Of a DNA stretch of 9,375 bases, positions 1 through 6,320 are shown in pieces. Both the position numbers and the translations under genes were made by a program. Where the stretch lies: contig CALEIL010000534.1 of assembly GCA_937876435.1 (NCBI GenBank), positions 1-9,375 on the forward strand, read 5' to 3'. The stretch's first letter is position 1. Each line of letters begins with the position of its first letter. A model generated the notes under the pieces. It saw only the letters and a program-made list of their open reading frames with translations. It was not told the origin of the DNA and ran no database searches. This DNA comes from an uncultured Bacteroidota bacterium (GTDB lineage: Bacteria > Bacteroidota > Bacteroidia > Chitinophagales > Saprospiraceae).

Positions 1-421
1 TCCATTTTGCAACTTTTAGGATTTAAAAATACTTATGTCAAGATATAACACATATTTTACTGATTTCAAAATAGATATAAACACAATGTGGAAAATATAT
101 TTTGACTATTGACCTATTTTACTGATATCATACGAATGAATTGTTGTTCGATCAGCTCTCACTTTACCCGTCATAAATGTGTTGTGGTAAATGAACTATT
201 GGGAGAATATAGTACTTTAGAAAGCAAATAATGTAGAATTAAATTCGATAGATGATTAATTTTCTCAACCATAGAATGCTTTAGAGTTTCCAGATAATCG
301 CATAAGAACCTGGCAATCTTTACCAAATAAAATTGGATACAAAAATTTGCTGGGTATAATTAGCCAAACATTACCCCTGGGATGAATGTGTCCGAGTTTT
401 TGATTACAAAAGTAGCTCATT
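1..421. other. AT-rich gene-free stretch with a 16-bp direct repeat
   Basis: I see no credible coding region on either strand; stops are frequent in every frame. Base composition is much more AT-rich than the genes to the right. A near-perfect direct repeat, TATTTTACTGATWTCA, occurs at 53-68 and 115-130 (15 of 16 identical, 62-bp period). A minus-strand TACTTTTG (407-414) matches the Bacteroidota -7 consensus TAnnTTTG but has no gene in front of it. If the broken helix-turn-helix gene at 422 was a HigA-type antitoxin, a toxin gene would be expected just upstream; I looked for one here and found none. Confidence 0.6.
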
Positions 422-662
422 ATGAATACGATTGTTGAGACTAAAAATGTTCAGGAAAGATTTAGAGATTTGCTCAAGCCGGATACGTATCAAGAGAAAG
501 TAGAGTTGGATGCATTGCTATTAGCTGTCACATACCTGGAGTTGATTCAGGATAGAATGAAGGAACTGGGAATGAAGAAAAGGATTTGGCCAATGAACTG
601 AACACTTCCCCGTCTTATAATACCCAGTTGATGAATACCAACAAAATGTTGAATTTTACTAT
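422..662 (+). pseudogene. Frameshifted, 3'-truncated XRE/HigA-like helix-turn-helix gene
   Basis: From ATG 422 a 59-residue reading frame runs to TGA 599-601 and begins MNTIVETKNVQERFRDLL. It reaches ELGMKK, the usual lead-in to an XRE helix-turn-helix. The expected continuation, DLANELNTSPSY then TQLMNTNKMLNFTI, is present one frame over from 583 to about 662. A single missing base in the purine-rich AAGAAAAGG run (about 575-583) would explain the shift. DLANELNTSPSYNTQL has the helix-turn-helix spacing typical of HigA/XRE antitoxin-type DNA-binding proteins. The homology then stops abruptly where the opposite-strand amine oxidase remnant begins, so the C-terminal part is missing. The shift could be a sequencing error, but the truncation would remain. 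No toxin partner is visible. A short DNA-binding protein ending at 601 would lack the recognition helix. Confidence 0.65.
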
Positions 663-1817
663 TCAATTTCTCTTCACCCCCACCATCTCCAATATTTTTT
701 CCGCCGTTTGCCGGCCGGTCTCTGCACCGCCATTCATAAAGCCCTGGAAATCGGCGCTGCAGTGCTCACCGGCGAATAGGAAATCGTCGTGAATGGGTAG
801 GATTTCAGCGCCCGAAAGGGCACTCCATTGACCGACCTTATAGCACGAATACGAGGCGAGCGAATGGGGATTCCCCGTCCAGGTGGTGACCTCGTGATCA
901 CCCATATAGCTGTTTCGAAATCCGGCATAGATACCTTCCATTCGCCCCAGGTACTGGTCCAGGTAGTGGTTATCCAGCCTGGCGTGTCCATCCGTCCTGG
1001 TGGAGTGCGCGGCTAATTTCAAGGACCGTTCACCGCCCAAAAACACCGTATATCCGCCCTGACCCCGGTTGTTCCCCTGCATATGACTGTTGTCCCAGCC
1101 GGTGTGGATCATCGAATCGTAGGTATACCCCTGCGTGGGCCGGGCGCCCATACGCCAGATCCGTTGCCCCATGCCGAGCAGCAATTTGTTGTTTTGCCCG
1201 TATCCCAGATCGTTGATGCACGCTACTTTTACCGGATCGATTTCTCCGATTTGAAGATCGATGTGGCGCAATACAGTAAATGGAATGGTACACACCACGA
1301 TTTCGGCTTGGCGGGATGCGCCTTCCTGAAAATGGAGCGTGTATCGTCGACCTTTTTTTTGTATCGCCCGGACGGCCTTTCAGTATTCGATTTGGTCGCC
1401 GAAGTCTTCCGTGAGTTTGTATATGATCTGTTGATTGCCGCCCACTATTTTGTATCGTTCATCGCTATCTCCAAATAGGAGAAAAGCACCGTCTTTGGGG
1501 AGGCCAATCAAACACAGAAAATTCAGCGACGACTGATCTCCCGCATCCAGACCGTATTCACCCACGTATGCGGCTATGAGCATTTCGATCACCCATTCAT
1601 GGCAGGGAAATTCCCGCAAATACGCCTCCAGCGATTGGTGATCCAGTTCGGTGGCAAATTCGGTGTCGTAATTTTCCCCGCATTTCTCACGGTGCTCCAT
1701 CAACCGATGTACGATGGGTTTGAACGTCTCAACGAGGTCGTTCTGGTCGTATTTTTGATCGCCCAAGTGAAATATACTATCTTCAAAGGGATCGGGATCG
1801 GTGGTGATGTCGAGCAT
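663..1817 (-). pseudogene. Flavin monoamine oxidase family protein, 5'-truncated with in-frame TGA
   Basis: This is the middle and C-terminal part of an FAD-dependent amine oxidase (NAD(P)-binding Rossmann flavoprotein class). It runs in one frame from about 1817 (MLDITTDPDPFEDS) to TGA at 663-665. C-terminal landmarks are clear: EIVVCTIPFTVLR, CINDLGYGQNNKLLLGMG, GYTYDSMIHTGWDNSHMQ, and FAGEHCSADFQGFMNGGAET, the last being the FAD-contacting C-terminal motif of the family. Two lesions are visible. First, TGA at 1380-1382 splits the frame (GDQIEY-stop-KAVRAIQKKG); the sequence on both sides aligns with the family, and a CGA-to-TGA change is the simplest origin. Second, the N-terminal dinucleotide-binding segment (GxGxxG, roughly the first hundred residues) is absent; upstream of 1817 the sequence becomes unrelated and hairpin-rich. 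Without the FAD-binding N-terminus no active oxidase can be made, even if the TGA were read through. The substrate of the intact ancestor cannot be told. Confidence 0.85.
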
Positions 1818-1832
1818 TGGTATCCTTTTATT

Positions 1833-1851
1833 CTCCGGGTTGCACCCGGAG
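1833..1851. repeat. Perfect 8-bp hairpin with 3-nt loop at the oxidase breakpoint
   Basis: CTCCGGGT (1833-1840), loop TGC (1841-1843), ACCCGGAG (1844-1851) form a perfect inverted repeat. On the minus strand the loop reads GCA, a GNA-type triloop like those of the hairpins at 3534-3573. It lies about 15 bases beyond the point where amine oxidase homology ends, so it may be part of an inserted repetitive element. No T-run follows on either strand, which argues against a Rho-independent terminator. Confidence 0.6.
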
Positions 1852-2113
1852 CTATTGAGATTCAACTTCTTAGGCGTTAGGGGCCATTGTAGGGGCTGGG
1901 CATTCACAAGGACTTTGTGCGGAATGCTTGCAAATCCTTCTGATCGTGCACCAAAACTGCACACTTGCCTTCTAAATTTGCACCATCAGTTACCGATCCG
2001 GATTCATGGATATCGGGATGACCGGGAGTTCGAATACCGAAACCCAGTTTGTTCCAACCTCCCATAGCGACCCCAATTGGACGATGAGGGATCGTGTGTG
2101 CTGCACATCCCCG

Positions 2114-2172
2114 GGCCACTCTGCCACCCGCACTTTTACCCCTTTCGGTCGGAGTGGCCATTTTTTGTTTTT
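2114..2172 (+). terminator. Terminator-like inverted repeat followed by T-tract
   Basis: The arms GGCCACTC (2114-2121) and GAGTGGCC (2152-2159) are perfectly complementary. On the + strand the second arm is followed at once by ATTTTTTG and then TTTTTG. The 30-base loop is long for an intrinsic terminator, and no clear + gene ends here, so this may instead be part of a mobile or repeated element. The arrangement fits + transcription only; in the minus sense the tract is an A-run ahead of the hairpin. Confidence 0.35.
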
Positions 2173-2366
2173 GAATCTGGAAGTGCCTCCGGCTCCATTA
2201 TCCGAAGAGTAATAATAAAGGCTGATATGCTGGAGTGGAAGCGGATGTAGGATCCATGAAACATAATCCACCCATTAAAAAGCAAAGCCGGAGAGCGTGC
2301 GATCCGATGGGAGCAACAGTATAAACTCCGGATATTTTCCACACGCCAGGGCAATTTAGATGGGGA

Positions 2367-2396
2367 ATTGTTATTTTAGCGAGGCATTTATTATTG
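2367..2396 (+). promoter_or_regulatory. Candidate Bacteroidota promoter for the WYL regulator
   Basis: ATTG (2367-2370), an 18-base spacer and TATTATTG (2389-2396) resemble the Bacteroidota primary-sigma pattern TTTG-N19-TAnnTTTG, with one mismatch in each box. Transcription would begin near 2403, leaving a ~40-base leader before ATG 2443. This is a pattern match only. Confidence 0.3.
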
Positions 2397-2442
2397 CAGT
2401 AGTCGATCCACTCCAGGATCTAAAACGTCTAAATTCCCGATT

Positions 2443-3459
2443 ATGCCCATCAACAAGAATCAACAGATTCGAGCTCAAATCCTCGACGAATGCCTGTCCA
2501 ATATGGTCAAATGGCATTCGGCAGACGATCTGCTCGAAAAAGTGAACCACTACCTGGTCAGCGAAGCCGGATTGGAACCCATCTCCCGGCGGACGCTATA
2601 TTCTGACCTGGAACGGCTTCAGCATCCGGACCTCTACCATGCTGAACTCGAAAAGAAAACCGTCGATCGCAAAGTCTACTACCGCTACAAGGACCGCCAT
2701 TTTTCCATCCACAAAAGTCCGATAACACCCCAACAAATGACCGAGCTGCAGCATATTCTGCACGGACTCGAACGATTGTCCAATTTCCCATTCGGCCATT
2801 GGCTGGATTCCCTGCGGGAGAACAATAGCTGGGTTTCGGGGAACACTTACCAGGGCAAAACCCTGATCGGAATCGACCACAATCCGGATCTAAAAGGTCT
2901 CCAGTTTTTTACCGATGTGTTTCAGGCCATTACTCACCAGCAGGTGTTGTCCATTGGCTACCAGGATTTCGCAGGAAAGGAATACCAATACCGGTTTCAT
3001 CCCTATTATCTCAAGCAATACAATCAACGTTGGTTTTTGATCGGACTCAACGAAGAGGAGCCGGCTACCATCTGGAATCTGGCTCTGGACCGGATTCAGT
3101 CCATGGACCTGGCTTCCGGCCGGTTTATACCCTCCGATATCGACTTCGAGGATTATTTCTACGACATCATCGGCGTGACGATTAATCACGAGGTCGGACT
3201 GGAAAAAATCCTCCTCCGGTTTACGCCGGTGAGTCTCCCGTACGTCCTCACAAAGCCTCTCCACCCCAGCCAGAAAATTAAAAAATCGGGTCCGGAAACC
3301 CTGATCCAGATCGAAGTCAAACCCAATTACGAATTGTACAGCGTGCTACGGAGCTTCGGCAAGAACGTCGAAATCCTGGAACCGGAATCGGTGCGCAAGA
3401 CTTTTATCGGTGAACTGGAAGAAGCATTGAAAGTGTACCATTCTTCGGATTCCCCATAA
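2443..3459 (+). CDS. WYL-domain helix-turn-helix transcriptional regulator
   Basis: This 338-residue protein has the three-part WYL regulator layout. Residues ~1-60 form a winged helix-turn-helix (ILDECLSNMVKWHSADDLLE, then PISRRTLYSDLERLQ as the likely recognition helix). Residues ~150-230 are the WYL domain, with HPYYLKQYNQRWFLIG (186-201) carrying the variant W-Y-L core and NLALDRIQSM (212-221) closing it. Residues ~250-335 form the WCX C-terminal extension. WYL domains bind nucleic acid or nucleotide ligands, and family members regulate DNA-damage responses, phage defence and assorted metabolic genes. The length is normal and no key segment is missing. ATG 2443 is the first start that gives the conserved N-terminus; there is no Shine-Dalgarno sequence, as usual in this phylum. 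The gene stands alone: the region upstream is decayed DNA and the downstream neighbour converges. No target can be named; a defence role is not supported by anything else in the window. Confidence 0.92.
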   Translation: MPINKNQQIRAQILDECLSNMVKWHSADDLLEKVNHYLVSEAGLEPISRRTLYSDLERLQHPDLYHAELEKKTVDRKVYYRYKDRHFSIHKSPITPQQMTELQHILHGLERLSNFPFGHWLDSLRENNSWVSGNTYQGKTLIGIDHNPDLKGLQFFTDVFQAITHQQVLSIGYQDFAGKEYQYRFHPYYLKQYNQRWFLIGLNEEEPATIWNLALDRIQSMDLASGRFIPSDIDFEDYFYDIIGVTINHEVGLEKILLRFTPVSLPYVLTKPLHPSQKIKKSGPETLIQIEVKPNYELYSVLRSFGKNVEILEPESVRKTFIGELEEALKVYHSSDSP

Positions 3460-3516
3460 ATTGGGAATTGATTGGAAGCTGTTAGTGGGATTCTGAAGCC
3501 GGGATTTCAACCAAAC

Positions 3517-3606
3517 GCGCTAAGCGCACAAACCGGCGTAGCCGACAAACTTATGGGCTGCGGAGCAGCCCATGATCTAACAGAGCGGTTCGCTCCGCGA
3601 ACCGCT
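3517..3606. repeat. Array of four triloop hairpins between convergent genes
   Basis: Four perfect palindromes follow one another, each with a 3-base loop and a GC-loop-GC apex: GCGC-TAA-GCGC (3517-3527); CGGC-GTA-GCCG (3534-3544); ATGGGCTGC (3553-3561) with GCAGCCCAT (3565-3573) around GGA; AGCGGTTCGC (3584-3593) with GCGAACCGCT (3597-3606) around TCC. The first two are each followed by ACAAAC, giving tandem 17-bp units whose stems differ by compensated base changes. Hairpins 2 and 3 contain GCGNAGC on the + strand; hairpin 4 contains it on the minus strand. The last hairpin covers the TAG stop (3605-3607) of the minus-strand gene. There is no T-run, so a classic intrinsic terminator is unlikely, although the array could block or stabilise the 3' ends of both converging transcripts. 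It resembles REP-type extragenic palindromes in form; I do not recognise a named family. Confidence 0.8.
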
Positions 3607-4699
3607 ATTCGCTGATCTCCTTCACACAACGAAATCCGGTGTGATTGTAACTCGATTTCATATCGCCCTTCATCCTTCGGGAAACCCGGTATCCGCTGCA
3701 GTACGAATCGTTGCACAGAAACGATCCACCCCGCAGTACCCGCTTGGGGATCAGGGGTTCATCCGGGTCCAGGCTGGTTTCCGGTCCGCGGGGATTGAAC
3801 ACGACCTCCTCTGGTTTGTGAGCATCGTAATATTCGTAGTGATACAAATCCTCACACCATTCCCATACATTGCCCGACATGTCGTACAGACCGTAGCCAT
3901 TGGGCTGGAAAGTGCCCACCGGAGCACTTAGATAGAATCCGTCATTTTCCCGGTTATCGTAAGGGAAATCACCCTGCCAGTAGTTGGCGTGAACCTCGTT
4001 GTCGCTATCCAGTTCGTTGCCCCAGGGATACACCGTATTGGCCATGCCGCCCATAGCGGCCCATTCCCATTCCGCCTCCGTCGGAAGCCGTTTTCCGGCC
4101 CACTCGGCATAAGCTTTCGCATCCTCCCAGGAAATATGGGTCACGGGGTGATATTCTTTTCCCTCTATGTGGCTGTCTGGTCCCTGGGGATGTTTCCAGC
4201 TTGCACCGGTCGTCCAGGCCCACCAGTATCCGGGATTGTTTAGAGGAACGGGACCATCGGTAGGCTGAAAAACCAGGGATCCTGCCTGGAGGAGTGCCGG
4301 ATCGGGTTGGGGTGTATTGGGGGGCAACTGTTGTTTCATTTCTTCCCAGTCGATGTCCTGTTCGGCCGTGGTCACGTATCCGGTTTCTTCTACGAATTTC
4401 GCAAATTCCTGGTTGGTGACTTCGGTGACATCCATCATAAAGCTATTTACTTTCACCTTGTGCCTGGGGTATTCGTCCGGGTCTGCCTGATCGCTGTTCG
4501 CTCCCATTTCAAATTCACCCGCCGGAATTTCCACCATTTTACCGATTAGATCGGCCGGATTGGTTCCGGATAAACTTACGTTGACTTTAGCCGGGATGGC
4601 TTTACTTTCCGACTTCGTTTCCTGATCACCTGACCTGCAGGCGGATCCCAGCGACAACATAAGAATGACAAGTATTTGGATTTTCATGTTAGTGTTCAT
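3605..4699 (-). CDS. Formylglycine-generating enzyme (SUMF1/EgtB/PvdO family) lipoprotein
   Basis: The protein has ~364 residues and a lipoprotein-type signal (MKIQILVILMLSLGSAC), so it should be lipid-anchored outside the cytoplasm. The FGE-sulfatase domain follows from about residue 50: MVEIPAGEFEMG, MDVTEVTNQEFAKFV, HPVTHISWEDAKAYAEWAGK, RLPTEAEWEWAA, NGYGLYDMSGNVWEWCED, RVLRGGSFLCNDSYCSGYR and GFRC. The two cysteines of CNDSYC (about residues 329 and 334) correspond in position and spacing to the catalytic pair of human SUMF1 (Cys336/Cys341), which converts a cysteine in sulfatases to formylglycine. Many bacterial relatives lack this pair, so keeping it suggests true FGE chemistry. No sulfatase is in the window. 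Start choice: TTG 4705 gives the longest frame, ATG 4699 is used here, and ATG 4687 gives the tightest signal peptide. The start overlaps the end of the GT-C gene, indicating one transcript. The TAG stop lies inside a hairpin. The domain is certain; the substrate is unknown. Confidence 0.9.
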   Translation of the reverse strand: MNTNMKIQILVILMLSLGSACRSGDQETKSESKAIPAKVNVSLSGTNPADLIGKMVEIPAGEFEMGANSDQADPDEYPRHKVKVNSFMMDVTEVTNQEFAKFVEETGYVTTAEQDIDWEEMKQQLPPNTPQPDPALLQAGSLVFQPTDGPVPLNNPGYWWAWTTGASWKHPQGPDSHIEGKEYHPVTHISWEDAKAYAEWAGKRLPTEAEWEWAAMGGMANTVYPWGNELDSDNEVHANYWQGDFPYDNRENDGFYLSAPVGTFQPNGYGLYDMSGNVWEWCEDLYHYEYYDAHKPEEVVFNPRGPETSLDPDEPLIPKRVLRGGSFLCNDSYCSGYRVSRRMKGDMKSSYNHTGFRCVKEISE

Positions 4700-6014
4700 T
4701 TTCAAAAAAGGTAAAGTATCGCTTCCAGGGAATTATCTTGAAATCTATCAACATAATGATCCCCAATATTAAATATTCCAGAAATACGATCCAAATCCAT
4801 TCCCTGTAAGGATCGCTGCTGTAACTCATATAACTGAAGACTATCAGAAAACTCCATACCACCGTATACCGGTAGGGCGAAAAAAGACCAAAAGTCAAAG
4901 GTAGCAGAATATACCAGGGGTGAACCGTGGTACTGCTTAGCAATAAAATGGTAAATATAAGAAGTGCCCGGATCATGATCCCTTTATCGTTGATAAATTG
5001 TAGGATGTACATAAAAAAATAACCCATCGCGGCTGCAACCAAAAGGATAGGGCCGATCCAGTAGATCAGGTTGTAACCAAATAACTGATATCCCACCCAC
5101 CGAAAGAAATAATAAAAACTGGCGTTGAATTCGAACGACTGGAAGAAGAGCCGGACGCTGGCTATATAATTCCCCGGAAACTCAAAAATCCCCATCGAGC
5201 CATACGCTGCAGTACAAATCCCAAGGATGATCAACGTAGCAGTGATAAACCTTTTTATCCCAAGACGTCTGACGAATAATGGGAGCAATAACAATATCGT
5301 CAATTTGATCAGTACACCTGCCGCAAATAGTACGCTAAACAAAAACCATCGGCCTTTCATCATCCACCAAAACGCGTACAGGAAAAAACCCAGCATAATC
5401 ACTTCCGCGTGTAGATTGGCGGTGAATTCCAGGATGACCAAAGGATTGAGAACGTAGAGTAAGGCGTTTTTTTGCTGGTACTTCAAAGCCGGGAGAAGCT
5501 TGAGCAAGAGGTAGATGATCCCCGATTCGGCCGCCAGGATCAGTATCCGCATAAAAACCGCGCTGAGGTAAATATTGTCCGGGGTGAAAAACGTGGCCCA
5601 TCTATAAAAAACCTGCGCCAGAGGAGGATATATGGAGTAGTAGTCGCTAGAATTGAGATACGGATAAATATGCTCCGCCAGATAGGCAGGCACCACATTC
5701 CCCTGCGCCATGAGTTCGGAAGGTGTCCAGGCATAGGGCGAAATGCCCTGATTGGCAATGACCCCATCCCAAAAAAACCGGTACAAATCATCGGATAAAC
5801 CCGGCCAGGCCAGCAATAATCCAAACCGGGCCACCAGGCCGGTCCCCACGAAGAATAAAAAGTCGTGATGATTCCTGACCTGTTTGAAAATCAATAGGTA
5901 CAGCCCAAAAGTCAGTGAAAACAATAAGAGAAATTGCCATATATCGGTTCGGGGAACGGTATATCCGATTGTCCAGATGCAAAGCAGGAAAAGACTGGCA
6001 TAAAAATATTTCAC
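4689..6014 (-). CDS. GT-C fold polyprenyl-phosphate-dependent glycosyltransferase, multi-spanning
   Basis: This is a hydrophobic protein of ~441 residues with roughly ten or more membrane segments. After the first segments comes PGLSDDLYRFFWDG, then NQGISPYAWTP. The Asp-Asp in the first outer loop, followed by YRFFWDG, is typical of GT-C enzymes (GT87 and PIG-M/ALG-like mannosyltransferases), where it binds the acceptor and the polyprenyl-phosphate-sugar donor. SIYPPLAQ, ANLHAEVIM and STTVHPWYILL are further loop motifs seen in these families. Such enzymes move one sugar from a lipid carrier to a glycan, lipid or protein on the outer face of the cytoplasmic membrane. Start: GTG 6014 gives a natural N-terminus (MKYFYASLFLLCIW) running straight into the first membrane segment. 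The frame could begin at GTG 6092, directly after a stop, but the extra 26 residues look non-coding and include a TATCTTTA sequence resembling a -7 box. The end overlaps the FGE-like gene, suggesting co-expression. The exact GT family and sugar are uncertain. Confidence 0.85.
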   Translation of the reverse strand: MKYFYASLFLLCIWTIGYTVPRTDIWQFLLLFSLTFGLYLLIFKQVRNHHDFLFFVGTGLVARFGLLLAWPGLSDDLYRFFWDGVIANQGISPYAWTPSELMAQGNVVPAYLAEHIYPYLNSSDYYSIYPPLAQVFYRWATFFTPDNIYLSAVFMRILILAAESGIIYLLLKLLPALKYQQKNALLYVLNPLVILEFTANLHAEVIMLGFFLYAFWWMMKGRWFLFSVLFAAGVLIKLTILLLLPLFVRRLGIKRFITATLIILGICTAAYGSMGIFEFPGNYIASVRLFFQSFEFNASFYYFFRWVGYQLFGYNLIYWIGPILLVAAAMGYFFMYILQFINDKGIMIRALLIFTILLLSSTTVHPWYILLPLTFGLFSPYRYTVVWSFLIVFSYMSYSSDPYREWIWIVFLEYLILGIIMLIDFKIIPWKRYFTFFENEH

Positions 6015-6166
6015 GGAGAGCTTTATTATATCGTAAAGATAAGACAAATCGGCAATAAGTTTCCTACTGGCCAGTGGTTCCCGGCACGTCACTCATTCCC
6101 GGAGTGGATAGGGGATTGAGAAGCAACGATGAGATGGCTCAAAAGATCCCGAATGAAATTAAAATT

Positions 6167-6197
6167 TTTGTCTTGACGGAGTACTAAAATAGTATTG
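6167..6197 (+). promoter_or_regulatory. Promoter-like sequence facing right with no gene downstream
   Basis: TTTG (6167-6170), exactly 19 bases, then TAGTATTG (6190-6197) fits the Bacteroidota consensus TTTG-N19-TAnnTTTG with one mismatch. The -7 box lies in a small palindrome, TACTA-AAA-TAGTA (6182-6194), which could be an operator. Transcription would start near 6204 and enter the foldable stretch at 6206-6246, then run antisense to the 3' end of the CESA-like gene. Pattern match only. Confidence 0.35.
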
Positions 6198-6205
6198 AAT
6201 TGATC

Positions 6206-6246
6206 TTCAGCTGAATCCCTGCTATAGGTCAGTGGCGGGAGCTGAA
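6206..6246 (+). ncRNA. Foldable intergenic segment, possible small RNA or 3'-end structure
   Basis: The arms TTCAGCT (6206-6212) and AGCTGAA (6240-6246) are perfectly complementary. Inside them CCC (6217-6219) pairs with GGG (6237-6239), and GC (6221-6222) with GC (6235-6236), leaving a 12-base loop. The segment starts about where transcription from the promoter-like sequence at 6167-6197 would begin. In the minus direction it could instead be a 3'-end hairpin of the CESA-like gene, but no T-run follows it. The rest of 6015-6320 shows no gene. An RNA function is speculative. Confidence 0.2.
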
Positions 6247-6320
6247 AATCACCGTATCTGGACAATCTGGAGTAGGCTCAGCAATGGAAAATGGGGTGGA
6301 ATGCACTGGATTTCGATCGA

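Larger units (their letters stand above)
1852..2442. other. Gene-poor region with several inverted repeats
   Basis: Two 85- and 93-residue minus-strand frames (1904-2161 from ATG, 1990-2271) overlap each other, match no family I recognise and have unusual composition, so I do not call them genes. The region does contain inverted repeats: GGCCACTC (2114-2121) with GAGTGGCC (2152-2159) followed by a T-rich tract; CCGGAG (2288-2293) with CTCCGG (2326-2331), spaced 32 bases; and a small TGTG/CACA hairpin near 2094-2107. This looks like decayed or repetitive DNA between the amine oxidase remnant and the WYL regulator. Confidence 0.5.

Noticed and set aside
1380..1382. Selenocysteine or other recoding of the TGA
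   Set aside because: The residue is not near the active site, no SECIS-like hairpin is evident, and the gene lacks its N-terminus in any case.
1083..1478. 131-residue + strand open frame opposite the amine oxidase
   Set aside because: It is antisense to well-conserved amine oxidase sequence and its translation resembles no family; a shadow frame.
2090..2140. tRNA-Ser/Leu D-arm-like stretch (GGTGGCAGAGTGGCC on the minus strand)
   Set aside because: No matching anticodon arm, T-arm or acceptor stem follows at the right distances.
1904..2271. Two overlapping minus-strand frames (85 and 93 residues), possible small genes
   Set aside because: They overlap each other in different frames, resemble no known family and lie in inverted-repeat-rich DNA. 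One may exist, but I cannot support it.
2443..3459. Defence-island marker based on the WYL regulator
   Set aside because: WYL proteins often sit near phage-defence genes, but no defence gene is recognisable on either side here.
3517..3606. CRISPR array
   Set aside because: The units are palindromes of different length and sequence without a constant repeat or regular spacers of 30-40 bases.
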